Assembly: GCF_000092125.1 (NCBI RefSeq)
Contig: NC_014212.1
Span: 3,062,279 to 3,126,278 of the forward strand
From: Allomeiothermus silvanus DSM 9946
GTDB lineage: Bacteria; Deinococcota; Deinococci; Deinococcales; Thermaceae
Length of the DNA stretch: 64,000 nt
Direction: 5' to 3'
The notes beneath the pieces are model-generated. The model saw nothing but the letters and a program-made list of their open reading frames with translations. It had not been told where the DNA came from and did no database searches. This document shows positions 53,957 to 62,763 of this stretch, piece after piece. Both the position numbers and the translations under genes were made by a program. Positions within the stretch are counted from its first letter, which is position 1. Each line of letters begins with the position of its first letter.

Positions 53957-54876
53957 TCTCTCACCTCAGCTCGGCCCGAATTGGCGTGGTATTTGGTCAG
54001 CACGATAAACACATCCTCGAGGTTGGGATAGATGGTCTGGAGAGGAAGGTCGGGGGTAGGGCCACCCCCCTCGAGGATCAACCTCACCCCGTTGCCGCTG
54101 GGCCAGCCGTCCAGCACGCCGGGCATGCGCCGAATCTGCTCCAGGGGCAGGGTAGTTTCGCTGTAGGCGATCCGGGCATTTTGCAAGGCCAGTTGCTCGA
54201 GTTCGTGGGGAGTGCCTTGGGCGATGATTTTTCCCTCGTAAAGCAAGGCCAACCGATGGCAGCGCTCGGCTTCGTCCATATAGTGGGTGGTTACGAAAAC
54301 CACTGCCCCCCGCATGGCCTCCTGATGAATCAAGTCCCAGATGGTGCGCCGGGAAACCGGGTTCAGCCCGGTGGTAGGCTCGTCCAAGAAGACCACTCTA
54401 GGCCCGTGGACCACGGCCTGGGCGATGGCCAGCCGTTGCCGCCATCCCCCCGAGAGCGAACCAGCCAATCTGTCGGCGAACTCCTGCAAGCCGAAGCGCC
54501 GAAGGGTCTCTTGTACCGCGTAGGGAACGCCTTTGGGCTCGAGGTAAAGCCGCGCGCGGAACTCCAGGTTCTCCCGCACGGTCAGGTCGCGGTAGACACT
54601 GGCCTCCTGGGTAGAGTAGCCGATCACCGCCTTGACCGCTTCGGGATGCCGCCCCACATCCAACCCAGCCACCTGAGCGCTGCCCGAGCTAGGTAACAGC
54701 ACCCCGGTGAGGATGCGGATCAAGGTGGTTTTGCCCGAGCCGTTGGGGCCCAAAAGACCGAAGACCTCGCCGGGGCGCACTTCGAGGCTTACCCTATCCA
54801 GAGCCAGCAAACCGCCGAAACGCCTTGAAACCCCCTCCACCCGCACACCGGGTGCGCTAGCGCTTTGCGCGTCCAC
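53953..54876 (-). CDS. ABC-2 type exporter ATPase
   Basis: A 307-residue ATP-binding subunit. Walker A GLLGPNGSGKTTL near residue 40, signature LSGGWRQRLAIAQA near residue 140, Walker B RVVFLDEPTTGLNP and the switch His in VVFVTTHYMDEAERC are all intact. A C-terminal extension of about 80 residues (NLEDVFIVLTKYH) is typical for DrrA/CcmA-type exporters. It overlaps both the TetR gene (20 bp) and the permease gene (4 bp), so all are one operon. Confidence 0.94.
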   Translation of the reverse strand: MDAQSASAPGVRVEGVSRRFGGLLALDRVSLEVRPGEVFGLLGPNGSGKTTLIRILTGVLLPSSGSAQVAGLDVGRHPEAVKAVIGYSTQEASVYRDLTVRENLEFRARLYLEPKGVPYAVQETLRRFGLQEFADRLAGSLSGGWRQRLAIAQAVVHGPRVVFLDEPTTGLNPVSRRTIWDLIHQEAMRGAVVFVTTHYMDEAERCHRLALLYEGKIIAQGTPHELEQLALQNARIAYSETTLPLEQIRRMPGVLDGWPSGNGVRLILEGGGPTPDLPLQTIYPNLEDVFIVLTKYHANSGRAEVRE

Positions 54877-55489
54877 TATTCCTCCTCCTCTCGCCCTGGG
54901 CGGCGGAAACCCGCCGCCCCTCGAGAAAACCCCGCACGTGAGCCTGTAGATTAAGGGAAATCCTCACCCCCCAGACCTCGCTCAGGAGCACCCGTGCGAT
55001 GAGCGGCCCCACCAGCGCTACCACCATCTGCTCGGGGGTTTCATCGGTGCGGAGCAAACCCAGTTCCTGGCAGTGCTTGATGAAGCCTCCTGCGGCGGTA
55101 AAGGCCCGGGTGAACCTCGGCGCCCCCCCCTCCCCGCGTAGCTCGGGGTGGCGCATCAACTCGGGGAGGAGACGGATCACAAAACCCTGGTTGGCCTCGA
55201 TCAGCGCTTCGATGTTGCGGACGAGCTGCACAAAGGCGGCCTCGAGGTCGTCAATCTGGGCGGGGATGAGCTGCTCGACCGGCGGGCTGATCCGCCCGAT
55301 GGCCTCGCGCATGAGTTCTTCCTTGCTGGCGTAATGACGGAACAAGGTCACCTCTGAAACCCCGGCCCGGGCGGCGATCTCGCGGGTGGTAGCCCCCTTG
55401 TAGCCCCGCTCGGCCAGCAGTTCGAGGCTCGAGCGCAATAGCCTGGCACGGGTCGGGTCAGGGTCGGAGATGTTAGCAAGTAAGTACAT
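54857..55489 (-). CDS. TetR-family repressor of the ABC exporter operon
   Basis: A 210-residue regulator. The helix-turn-helix reads LLRSSLELLAERGYKGATTREIAARAGVSEVTLFRHYASKEELMREA. The C-terminal ligand domain (EQLIPAQIDDLEAAFVQLVRNIEALIE) is variable as usual. It precedes the exporter genes on the same strand with overlapping translation. Its start codon lies inside a perfect palindrome (55480-55495), so it most likely represses itself and the whole operon. A basic tail, GERRRNSGRAKR, ends the protein. Confidence 0.9.
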   Translation of the reverse strand: MYLLANISDPDPTRARLLRSSLELLAERGYKGATTREIAARAGVSEVTLFRHYASKEELMREAIGRISPPVEQLIPAQIDDLEAAFVQLVRNIEALIEANQGFVIRLLPELMRHPELRGEGGAPRFTRAFTAAGGFIKHCQELGLLRTDETPEQMVVALVGPLIARVLLSEVWGVRISLNLQAHVRGFLEGRRVSAAQGERRRNSGRAKR

Positions 55490-55495
55490 ACTTAC
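55480..55495. promoter_or_regulatory. Palindromic operator over the tetR start codon
   Basis: GTAAGTA CA TACTTAC is a perfect 16-bp inverted repeat; the ATG start of the TetR gene (55487-55489 on the minus strand) is in its middle. Its size fits a TetR dimer site. A decayed IS5-type element begins 9 bp further upstream and may have removed the original promoter. Confidence 0.7.
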
Positions 55496-55504
55496 GCCCT
55501 CTCA

Positions 55505-56420
55505 GAAACTGTTGTAAAAGTCCTCCACAGGAGGCTACGCGGCCCTGGCCAGCCGCTTCACCAACAAGCGTATCATGCCTAAATACATCCAGGCTTCCGT
55601 TACCTCAGGATAGTACTCGTAATCTTTTCCCAGCCGTCGGTTTCGCCCCAGCCAGGCAAAGGTCCGTTCCACCACCCACCCGCTTGGGCAACGGCCTAAA
55701 CCCCTTCACACGCTCTACCTCCGGAAGTGGCTCCCCCTCCCTCACCCATACCCCCCGCATGGGGATGGGCAACCACCTCCAGCTCCAGTCCCAGCCCCCT
55801 AGCCACCTCCCGCAAACCCCGGTAGCCCCAGTCCACGAAGACCCTCCGTGCCCTCGGCCAATAGTCGAGGTCCATCCCCTCCTGCCCACCCCACCGGTCG
55901 TGCCCGTTGGCCGGGTGCACATACACCTTCAGCCATCGGCCCCCCGTGTCCGTCACTACCTGGCGTTTCCTCCCCTTGACCTTCTTCGCCCCGTCGTGTC
56001 CCCGGGGCCCCCTTTTTCCGTGGTCTTGACGGACGGACTATCCATGACAAGAGCGCTGGGGCAAGCCTGCCTTCCTTCTCGCTCCCGATCCCACCGGGCC
56101 AGGGCTTGGACCGCCTTCTCCCACACCCCCTCCTTCTGCCACTTGCGGAAGTAGTGGTAGACCGTAGACCAGTGGGGCAGGTCATGGGGCATGGCCCGCC
56201 ACTGGATGCCGTTTTTCAGGACGTAGAGTATGGCGTTGACGATCTCCCTTCTAGGCACTTTTGCAGGGCGGCCTCCCGGCTTGGGGGCGGGGATGAGGGG
56301 TTCCAGGAGAACCCACTCCGCCTGGCGGTCGCTAAAGCGAGCCTGATCCGAAAGGTCGCTGGGGTAAAATCTACGTGTAGAAGCCACCCTTCAAGCATAG
56401 TAGACTTTTACGACAGCCTC
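55505..56420 (-). mobile_element. IS5-family element, decayed
   Basis: Ends are imperfect inverted repeats: GAAACTGTTGTAAAAGTC (55505-55522) and the complement of GAGGCTGTCGTAAAAGTC (56403-56420), 15 of 18 identical. A 3-bp repeat TCA flanks it (55502-55504, 56421-56423), the usual short target of IS5/IS427 elements. The transposase gene is broken by several frameshifts. Confidence 0.85.
55535..56387 (-). pseudogene. IS5-family transposase with multiple frameshifts
   Basis: The N-terminal part (56387-55956) is intact: LSDQARFSDRQAEWVLLEPLIPAP, PRREIVNAILYVLKNGIQWR, LPHWSTVYHYFRKWQKEGVW and ALVMDSPSVKTTEKGG with the first catalytic Asp. The remainder continues in other frames after shifts near 56000, 55760 and 55680: VVTDTGGRWLKVYVHPANGHD, VFVDWGYRGLREVARGLGLE, then [19 protein letters not shown] and the end [15 protein letters not shown]427-group elements may use one programmed shift, but three indicate decay. 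Confidence 0.85.
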
Positions 56421-56459
56421 TCAGACCGTCAGGGTGACGCTTGTCACCCCGCCCCGGTT

Positions 56460-57065
56460 TTACCCTAGCCGCCAACTCACCTTCTCGCGCCAGTCGCCGC
56501 GTTTGCCCTCGGGCCAGGAAGTGGCCGGATAGCCGACCATTAGGAAGCCCAACAGCTTGTGCGGAGGCTCGAGCCCCACGAACCGCGCGGTGTTTTCGTG
56601 GCGCACCGGCATCCCCGAGGCCCAAAAAGTCCCTAGGCCCAGGCTCCGCGCCACCAGTTGCATGTTCTGCACCGCCGCGGCCACCGCCGCCACTTCTTCC
56701 CACTCGGGAATTTTGGGGTTGGTGCCTACCTGCATCCCCAGCGCGATCCACACCGGAACCTTCCAGACCCGGCTAAGCTGCTGCTCATATTTGGCAATCT
56801 CGAAGGCCTCGGGCGGGGTGCCCAGCCGGTAGGACTCGGCGAACTTTTCCCCCAAAGCCCGGCGGGCCTCCCCGGCGAACACGGTGAAACGCCAGGGTTC
56901 GGTCTGGCCGTGGGTAGGGGCCCAGTTGGCGGCCTCGAGCATCATCTCGAGGTACTCCTGGGGCACCGGATCGGGAAGGTAGTAGATCTGCTGAATGCTG
57001 CGGCGGGCGCGGATGGTCTCGAGCACCACCCGAGCCTCCGCGGGGATCGAAAGGAAGTCGCTCAT
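56460..57065 (-). CDS. Nitroreductase-family FMN protein
   Basis: A 201-residue NAD(P)H-dependent flavin oxidoreductase. Seen: ETIRARRSIQQIYYLPDPVPQEYLEMMLEAANWAPTHGQTEPWRF (FMN phosphate-binding Arg pair and the conserved NWAPTHGQTEPWRF loop), AAVAAAVQNMQLVARSLGLGTFWASG near residue 135, and LLGFLMVGYP near the C terminus. The substrate (nitro compound, quinone or other) is not predictable. It is a single gene, 40 bp from the IS5 remnant. Confidence 0.9.
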   Translation of the reverse strand: MSDFLSIPAEARVVLETIRARRSIQQIYYLPDPVPQEYLEMMLEAANWAPTHGQTEPWRFTVFAGEARRALGEKFAESYRLGTPPEAFEIAKYEQQLSRVWKVPVWIALGMQVGTNPKIPEWEEVAAVAAAVQNMQLVARSLGLGTFWASGMPVRHENTARFVGLEPPHKLLGFLMVGYPATSWPEGKRGDWREKVSWRLG

Positions 57066-57156
57066 TCAGGCAAACTTATCGCACTTTCCTCGCTTTTAGT
57101 TGTGTCTGAAGTCAGGATCGCACCAGCCCCCGGACGAATCCCCCAGCACAGCAGAA

Positions 57157-57178
57157 AGGGGCGCATCACCGCGCCCCT
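57157..57178 (-). terminator. Hairpin downstream of the oppA-type gene
   Basis: AGGGGCGC (57157-57164) pairs with GCGCCCCT (57171-57178) over ATCACC, 20 bp after the stop of the minus-strand binding-protein gene. There is no T tract, so termination strength is uncertain. Confidence 0.6.
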
Positions 57179-57197
57179 CACAGATCAGCATCTTTGG

Positions 57198-59063
57198 TCA
57201 GCGGCTGGCCGGGGGAATGGTTAGGGCATATTTAGCCTGATCGTAGACCTTCTGCGCCCCCCGCTGCTCCCAGCCGATCAGCCAGGGCTCTACGGTAGGC
57301 GAGCCCGAGCTGGCGAAAGTCGAGGAGACCCAGTTCACAAGCCCCTTGCGGAAGACCCGCGGATCCGCCTGGAAGTACAGGGGGATCATCGCCACCTCCT
57401 CGGCCCAGATAGCTTGCATCTGGGCGAAGAGGGCTTTACGCTTGGCCACATCGAACTCCACCACTGCCTGAGCCCGCAACTTATCGAAGTCGGCGTTGCA
57501 CCAGCCGCCAAAATTGGTGCCGCGGTAGCCGTTTTCCTTGGTGGGCACAAAAATCTGCTTGCCTTCCTCGTCACGGCAAGCCGAGCGCACCCCATCGTCT
57601 TGCAACCCCATGCTGAAGGCAAACTGCAAAAAGCCAGTCCAGGCTCCGTCCTGAGCCCGAGCGCGATTGGGGCCCAGCACCACCGCCGAGGGGGCGTTAT
57701 TGATCTTGACCGCGATCCCCACCTGACGCAAGTTGTCCTGAATGAACTGCTGAATGCGCTCGCGCACGGCGTTTCCAGCGGTGGTCTGGTACTCGAGTTC
57801 GAAGCGCACGGTTTTGCCCTCCACGGTGCGCTGCAGGATGCCGTCCGGCCCCGGCTTCCAGCCCAACTCGGCCAACAGCGCGCGGGCTTTGTCGGGGTTG
57901 TACTCATAGCGGCGCACGTTGGGGTTATACATGGGGTTCTGTGGGAACACCCAGGAATGGGCTATTGGTTGCAGACCCTCAAAGAAGGCCTTGTTGATGG
58001 CCTCACGGTTGATCGCATACATCAACGCCTGGCGGGTGCGCTTATCCGCCAGACCCAAGTTTTTGACTTGCTCGAGGTTGGTGAACTGGTTAACCTCGAT
58101 GTGCTCGAAGAAGGGGGTGGGCACGAACCACACCTCGAAACGGCCCTCGGCCCGGCGGGTGAGCTGGGGGGCACGCCCTTGGTCGAAGGTCAGCGAGACC
58201 CCCGAGGAAGCATCAATCCCCCCACCCAGGATCGCCACCAACAGGGAGTTGGTGTTCTGGATGATGCGGTAGGTCACCTTCTGTACGTACTTGTCGGCCC
58301 CACCCGGAGGGGTGATGAAAAAGCGCGGGTTGCGCACCAGCTCGATGGTATTGCCGGGGACCCAGCGCTTGAGTATGAAGGGACCGGAGTAGACCATCTT
58401 GCCCGCGTTGAGCGCTTGTGGCGAGGCGTACTGGGTGAAGAAGTTGCGAAACACCTCGGCCTGCCCGGCAGCATCGCGGCCTTGGGCCGCTGCCTTGGCC
58501 TTCTCCCACTCGGCCCGCATGATGTGGGCCGGGGCATACCCGATGGGGTTTCCGTCGAGGTCATAGAAATAAGCGGGCTCGAAGGTAACGGTGAAGTTCC
58601 GCTTGTCCTTGACCTGCAAGCCCACCCGGTCCCAGTAGTCGGGCGAGGTGGTAGGCACCCCTTTGGTCTTACCGAAGTCGTAGTACAGCGCTACGTCGTC
58701 AGTGGTGATGGGGGTTCCGTCGGACCAGACCGCGCCTTCGCGCAGGGTGAGGTCAATCTCGAGCCTCCGTTTGCCCCCCGGCAGGTTGCTGAAACGCACC
58801 CGCTTGTTGGCCACGGTGGGGGCCTCGGTGACCAGGACCGGCATATTCTCCACGTCGCGGCTGGTCTGGATCAGGGGAGGAAGAAGAAAGTTCTCGATCT
58901 CGAACTTGATGCTCTGGTTGCTGATGGCGTTCACAAAGTCCCCCACCAGCACCCGGGGCTCCTGCGAGGTGCCCACCACCAAGCTGTTGTCCTGCGGCCC
59001 GGCCAGGGCCAAACCGGCCAACAACCCTACCCCCACGAAAGCTTGTATAACCCTTCGCCTCAT
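57198..59063 (-). CDS. ABC transporter substrate-binding protein, peptide/nickel type (SBP family 5)
   Basis: A 621-residue exported binding protein for oligopeptides or similar ligands. Signal peptide VIQAFVGVGLLAGLALAG. Family 5 features: LREGAVWSDGTPITTDDVALYYDF near residue 105, YSGPFILKRWVPGNTIELVRNPRFF near 225, RQALMYAINREAINKAFFEG near 340, PDKARALLAELGWKPGPDGILQR, and WAEEVAMIPLYFQADPRVFR near the C terminus. It lacks permease or ATPase neighbours, so it is an orphan subunit. The equally long plus-strand frame across it is a shadow. Confidence 0.93.
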   Translation of the reverse strand: MRRRVIQAFVGVGLLAGLALAGPQDNSLVVGTSQEPRVLVGDFVNAISNQSIKFEIENFLLPPLIQTSRDVENMPVLVTEAPTVANKRVRFSNLPGGKRRLEIDLTLREGAVWSDGTPITTDDVALYYDFGKTKGVPTTSPDYWDRVGLQVKDKRNFTVTFEPAYFYDLDGNPIGYAPAHIMRAEWEKAKAAAQGRDAAGQAEVFRNFFTQYASPQALNAGKMVYSGPFILKRWVPGNTIELVRNPRFFITPPGGADKYVQKVTYRIIQNTNSLLVAILGGGIDASSGVSLTFDQGRAPQLTRRAEGRFEVWFVPTPFFEHIEVNQFTNLEQVKNLGLADKRTRQALMYAINREAINKAFFEGLQPIAHSWVFPQNPMYNPNVRRYEYNPDKARALLAELGWKPGPDGILQRTVEGKTVRFELEYQTTAGNAVRERIQQFIQDNLRQVGIAVKINNAPSAVVLGPNRARAQDGAWTGFLQFAFSMGLQDDGVRSACRDEEGKQIFVPTKENGYRGTNFGGWCNADFDKLRAQAVVEFDVAKRKALFAQMQAIWAEEVAMIPLYFQADPRVFRKGLVNWVSSTFASSGSPTVEPWLIGWEQRGAQKVYDQAKYALTIPPASR

Positions 59064-59094
59064 AATCTCGTCTCCTCCTCAAATGGCTTATGCA

Positions 59095-59122
59095 AGTATA
59101 CAGAGCGTATCCATTTTGTCTA
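59095..59122 (-). promoter_or_regulatory. Promoter of the SBP family 5 gene
   Basis: On the minus strand TAGACA (59117-59122 on +) and TATACT (59095-59100) are 16 bases apart. A GAGGAGGAG ribosome site follows, 8 bp before the ATG at 59063. Confidence 0.65.
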
Positions 59123-59188
59123 CTCCCCGCCGATTGCTCGGGGGGTGGCCCCGCCAGGCCCATCCTACGATCATCCCTGGTTTGTGCC

Positions 59189-59401
59189 CTATCCGCCCGT
59201 CCGGCGAGAGGCCGCCGAGTCTAGCGGCAATCCGGCCAGGCGGCGGCGGATCGCCTGGGCTTGCACCTCTTTGGGGTAGGGGCAGTGGCGACACCTCGAG
59301 CCGCAACAGTACCCCCGGCGCAGGTGGTAGCGCTCGGTGAAAACGTACAGGCCGTTCTCGAGGTAGTAGTCGAGCCCTTCTTGAAGTTCGGTCTTGTTCA
59401 T
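59189..59401 (-). CDS. Small Cys-rich DUF5522-type protein
   Basis: A 70-residue protein, MNKTELQEGLDYYLENGLYV, then FTERYHLRRGYCCGSRCRHCPYP near residues 21-43, a pattern of four Cys and a His that is characteristic of DUF5522 proteins. The Cys cluster suggests metal binding; the function is unknown. ATG 59401 is chosen over an upstream ATG because the family starts with a short helix ahead of YYLENG. It lies between the binding-protein gene and the unknown gene at 59460. Confidence 0.75.
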   Translation of the reverse strand: MNKTELQEGLDYYLENGLYVFTERYHLRRGYCCGSRCRHCPYPKEVQAQAIRRRLAGLPLDSAASRRTGG

Positions 59402-59459
59402 AACACCACAGGGTTTGTGCCTCGAGCCCATCCGACGAACCCTTCTGAATAACCCACGC

Positions 59460-59864
59460 TCATCGGCTTACCCAGGCGTACAACGGGGTCTCGACGAATT
59501 CCGGCGGGCCGTCCAGGTAGATGCGCAACCCTGGCAAGATCAGGGTTTGGCCGATCCGGTCGAACTCCCAGGGGTCTGCGCTGAGCGAGTAAACCAAAGC
59601 CTCACTGGGCGGAATCCCGCTACGGATTAGCCCAGGTCCCGTCACTCGGGGTATGGGCGGTCCATCCCGAAGGGGGTCGTTCCCGTTTCGGCTTGAGCGG
59701 GTGCAGGTAGCTCCCACGTCCCGCACCACGGCGATGAACCGAGCCAGCCTGGGACCATCTTGGGTCTCCAGGCGCCGAATCTCACCTAAGTCGAGCACCA
59801 GCATCTGTTCGGTGACTTTGAGGCTAGCCATAAGGTCAATCCGGTCTTCTAGGTCGTTGGGCAC
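59460..59864 (-). CDS. Uncharacterised protein downstream of btuD
   Basis: A 134-residue protein with no recognised family. It has a helical N terminus ([33 protein letters not shown]), a central ARFIAVVRDVGATCTRSSRNGNDP and a beta-rich C-terminal part ending DGPPEFVETPLYAWVSR. The GTG at 59864 has GGGGGAAG before it and overlaps the btuD stop by 29 bp, so it is the last gene of the cobalamin operon. A start at 59831 is also possible. Neither a signal peptide nor membrane helices are seen. Confidence 0.58.
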   Translation of the reverse strand: MPNDLEDRIDLMASLKVTEQMLVLDLGEIRRLETQDGPRLARFIAVVRDVGATCTRSSRNGNDPLRDGPPIPRVTGPGLIRSGIPPSEALVYSLSADPWEFDRIGQTLILPGLRIYLDGPPEFVETPLYAWVSR

Positions 59865-60720
59865 CCGAATTGCTTCCCCCTAAAATCACGACCGGCTGGC
59901 CTTCCACCGGGTGCACCCGCACCATCGGGCCGTAGATATGGCTCAAGAGTTCCTGGGTGATGGCCTCTTGGGGCTCACCCTGGGCCACGATACGGCCTTC
60001 GGCCAGAAAGGCCACCCGGTCAGCCTGCCGGGCCAGATTGGGGTCGTGCATAACCGTAAGCACCCCGATTCCCTGCTGGCGCAGACCGGAGAGCAAGCAC
60101 AGGAATTCGGCCTGGTGATGAAGGTCAAGGTGGGCAGTAGGCTCGTCCAGCAGGAGATATTTGGGTTTTGCCGCAAGCGAACGGGCCAACATGACCCGGG
60201 CCCGCTCTCCTCCAGAGAGGGTCGAAAGCGGGCGGCTACGGAACTCCCGCACCTGGGTCTGCTCCATTGCCCACCCCACCGCTTCCTGGTCGGCCTGGCC
60301 TTCCCGGCCCAACAAGCCCAGGTGCGGGGTACGGCCCAACCGCACTACCTCTTCCACGGTGAGTTCCTCCGGGTAAGGGCCGCTCTGCGGCAGGAAAGCT
60401 AGGGTTTGCCCCCGCAGCCAGCTGGAGACTTTTGCCAGGGGCCTCCCCTCAAGCACCACCCTACCCCTTTGCGGGCTCAGCAACCCAGCCATCACCCGCA
60501 GCAAGGTACTCTTCCCGCCCCCGTTGGGGCCCAAAAGGGCCAGCCACTCAGCCCTACGTAGCTCGAGGCTCACTTCCTGAAGCACGGGTTTTCCGGCGTA
60601 GGCGAAAGTCACGTTTTCAGCGGCTAAGGACGCAATACCCGGCGCTTCCCTCTGCCCCGGCCTCTCTTCGTTTGGAAAAGGGGGGCCAGGGTACGACGCA
60701 GGACGCAGGGCGTTAGACAT
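59836..60720 (-). CDS. btuD: Cobalamin/Fe-siderophore ABC transporter ATPase
   Basis: A 294-residue ATPase. Walker [19 protein letters not shown], signature [17 protein letters not shown], Walker [18 protein letters not shown] and switch His in [12 protein letters not shown] are intact. The Q-loop is in [11 protein letters not shown]. The sequence is of the FhuC/BtuD/HmuV group. It overlaps the permease gene by 8 bp. The first 30 residues ([16 protein letters not shown]...) are a low-complexity leader derived from an imperfect repeat. It forms BtuCDF with its neighbours. Confidence 0.9.
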   Translation of the reverse strand: MSNALRPASYPGPPFPNEERPGQREAPGIASLAAENVTFAYAGKPVLQEVSLELRRAEWLALLGPNGGGKSTLLRVMAGLLSPQRGRVVLEGRPLAKVSSWLRGQTLAFLPQSGPYPEELTVEEVVRLGRTPHLGLLGREGQADQEAVGWAMEQTQVREFRSRPLSTLSGGERARVMLARSLAAKPKYLLLDEPTAHLDLHHQAEFLCLLSGLRQQGIGVLTVMHDPNLARQADRVAFLAEGRIVAQGEPQEAITQELLSHIYGPMVRVHPVEGQPVVILGGSNSGAQRPRRPD

Positions 60721-61756
60721 TTCGTCTTCCCCTCCACAGCAAATACAGGAAAAACGGCCCGCCCAACATCGTCGTCACCACCCCTACCGGGAGTTCGGCC
60801 GGGCGGGTCAGGACTCGAGCCAATAGGTCCGCAGAGGTGAGCAGCACCGCACCGCCCAGCGCCGAAGCGGGAAGCAGCACCCGGTAATCCCCACCCACCA
60901 GCCGCCGCAGGGCATGGGGCGCTACCAGCCCCACAAAGCCGATGATCCCGGCATAAGCTACCGAGGCCGCTGTAAGCAACGTCGCCAGGCCAATCACCAG
61001 GAGTTTGAGACCCAGGAGGGGAAGCCCCAGGCTGCGGGCGGTCTCCTCGCCCAGGCTGAGCGCGTTGAGGGTGCGCCCCAAAATCCATAGGAACGGCAAC
61101 GAAAGCACCAGGTAAAGGGCCATCGCCCGCACCCCCTCCCAGCCCATGAAGCTGAGGTTGCCCAGGGTGTAGGCCATTACCGCACGGATGCGGTCGGCGT
61201 CCTTGAGCATCAGGTAGGTGGTGAGCCCGGTCAGCACCGCGCCCACCACCACCCCGGCCAGAATCAGGTCGTGGGTGCGCGAAGCCCCGCCGGAGAGCAC
61301 CAGGGTCAGGGCAACCGCCAACACCGCCCCGACGAAGGCAACAAGGGTCACATAGCTGGGCAAAGCGGCGAAGACCTGGCTGCTCGAGTAGGCCGCGCTC
61401 AGGGTCCCGGCCAGGCTCACCGCCAGCGTCACCCCGAAGGCCGCGCCCGCGGCTGAGCCCATCAGGTAAGGGTCGGCTAGGGGGTTTCTAAATAGCCCCT
61501 GGAAGGCTGCCCCAGCCAGCCCCAAAGCTGCCCCTACCCCCATCGCCCCCAGCACCCGCGGCAGCCTCAGATCGGTCACGATGGGGTTGTCCTCAGCTCC
61601 AACGAGGGCGCGTAGTATCTCGTTGGGGGAAACGTACACCGCCCCCTGCCCTACCCCGAGCACCAGGGCCAAGCCCAGCAAACCCACTAACCCCAGGAAC
61701 ACCCAAGCCCGCGCGTGGCCTCGCGGCGAGTGCTGCTGGCGTTCGGCGTTGATCAC
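60713..61756 (-). CDS. btuC: Cobalamin ABC transporter permease
   Basis: A 347-residue FecCD-type permease with about ten hydrophobic helices. Typical segments: NEILRALVGAEDNPIVTDLRLPRVLGAMGVGAALGLAGAAFQGLFRNPLADPYLMGSAAGA and GIIGFVGLVAPHALRRLVGGDYR. The start is the GTG at 61756, which overlaps the btuF stop as GTGA; longer upstream frames overlap btuF and are rejected. It works with BtuF in the periplasm and BtuD in the cytoplasm, under the riboswitch upstream. Confidence 0.93.
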   Translation of the reverse strand: MINAERQQHSPRGHARAWVFLGLVGLLGLALVLGVGQGAVYVSPNEILRALVGAEDNPIVTDLRLPRVLGAMGVGAALGLAGAAFQGLFRNPLADPYLMGSAAGAAFGVTLAVSLAGTLSAAYSSSQVFAALPSYVTLVAFVGAVLAVALTLVLSGGASRTHDLILAGVVVGAVLTGLTTYLMLKDADRIRAVMAYTLGNLSFMGWEGVRAMALYLVLSLPFLWILGRTLNALSLGEETARSLGLPLLGLKLLVIGLATLLTAASVAYAGIIGFVGLVAPHALRRLVGGDYRVLLPASALGGAVLLTSADLLARVLTRPAELPVGVVTTMLGGPFFLYLLWRGRRNV

Positions 61757-62628
61757 TTCAGCTCCGGGTGCAAGCAGGCAATCAGCAGTTTCAGTCCCTC
61801 CGCTACCCGGGGGCCAGGCCTCGAGAGCAGGTTGTCCGCCTCGCCGGTAAAGCCGCACACCCGGTTGGTCCGGATCGCCTGTATCTGGGCCCAGCCCGGT
61901 CGCTTGGCCAGATCAGCAGCCCCCGGATGGGTCAGCACGATCACCTGAGGGTTTTTCTGCACTACCAGTTCAGGGCTTATCCGGGGAAAGTTGCCTAGTT
62001 CCTTGGGAATAATATTTTGCCCCCGAGCCTTGGTGATCAATGTTCCGATAAACGAGTCGGGGCCAACGGTGTAAGGGGTGGGGTCGATCTCATAGTAGAC
62101 GGTGGGGCGGTCCTTGGCCTTGGCCGCACGAGTCTCCTGGGCATAGATCTGCTGCTGGATCTGCGCGACGAGGCGCTCAGCAGCGGATTTTTGATTCAGG
62201 ATCTCGCCTAGTAGCCGGGTGGTGCGGAAGATATCCTCATAAGACTCGGTCTTGACGGCAAAGGTGGTAATCCCCGAGCGCTCGAGCGGCTCCTGCAGCT
62301 TCCCGTACACCGAGATGAGCACCAAATCCGGCTTGAGCGCCACGATCTTCTCCGGGCTGGCATCAAAAAGCCCCCCCATCTTGGGCAGCTTCTTGACCGA
62401 GTCGGGCCAATCGGAAAAAGAATCGGTGGCCACCAGCCGCTCACAGGCCCCCATCGCGCACAAGGTCTCGGTGAGGGAGGGCAGCATGGTCACGATCTTC
62501 TTGGGTTCAGCCTGGAGGGTGACCCTCCGGCCCAAGTCGTCGGTGAGGGTTTTGGGGTACTGAGCAAAGCCAATAGCAGATAGCGAATAGCTAACTACCA
62601 AGAACAAAGACCAGAACAACTTGCGCAT
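61753..62628 (-). CDS. btuF: Cobalamin-binding periplasmic protein
   Basis: A 291-residue substrate-binding protein. Signal peptide LFWSLFLVVSYSLSAIGFAQ; then TLTDDLGRRVTLQAEPKKIVTMLPSLTETLCAMGACERLVATDSFSDWPDSVKKLPKMGG (typical BtuF/helical-backbone SBP start) and ALKPDLVLISVYGKLQEPLERSGI. The long central helix (RLVAQIQQQIYAQETRAAKAK) is a hallmark of this class. It is the first gene of btuFCD, with a cobalamin riboswitch in its leader, which supports vitamin B12 rather than iron chelate as cargo. Confidence 0.92.
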   Translation of the reverse strand: MRKLFWSLFLVVSYSLSAIGFAQYPKTLTDDLGRRVTLQAEPKKIVTMLPSLTETLCAMGACERLVATDSFSDWPDSVKKLPKMGGLFDASPEKIVALKPDLVLISVYGKLQEPLERSGITTFAVKTESYEDIFRTTRLLGEILNQKSAAERLVAQIQQQIYAQETRAAKAKDRPTVYYEIDPTPYTVGPDSFIGTLITKARGQNIIPKELGNFPRISPELVVQKNPQVIVLTHPGAADLAKRPGWAQIQAIRTNRVCGFTGEADNLLSRPGPRVAEGLKLLIACLHPELK

Positions 62629-62667
62629 GCTTTACGCCTCCTTTCGCTCGGTTCGCGTGAGGGCATG

Positions 62668-62691
62668 AAAAACGCCCCTGGGAGTGGGGCG
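62668..62691 (-). terminator. Riboswitch expression platform: intrinsic terminator
   Basis: CGCCCC (62673-62678) pairs with GGGGCG (62686-62691), and on the minus strand five T follow (AAAAA at 62668-62672). It lies between the cobalamin aptamer and the btuF start, 40 bp from the ATG, so binding of cobalamin probably stops transcription here. Confidence 0.8.
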
Positions 62692-62763
62692 CGAATATGC
62701 GGTTTTCCCCGAAACTCCCCCTTCTTGCGAGAGGTGCCTTTCTTATCGGGTGGAAAGGCTTCC

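Noticed and set aside
57414-59279. Long plus-strand frame of 621 codons opposite the SBP family 5 gene
   Set aside because: The minus-strand gene has a signal peptide and clear family motifs; the plus frame is its G+C-driven shadow and has no recognisable domain. Equal length is coincidence.
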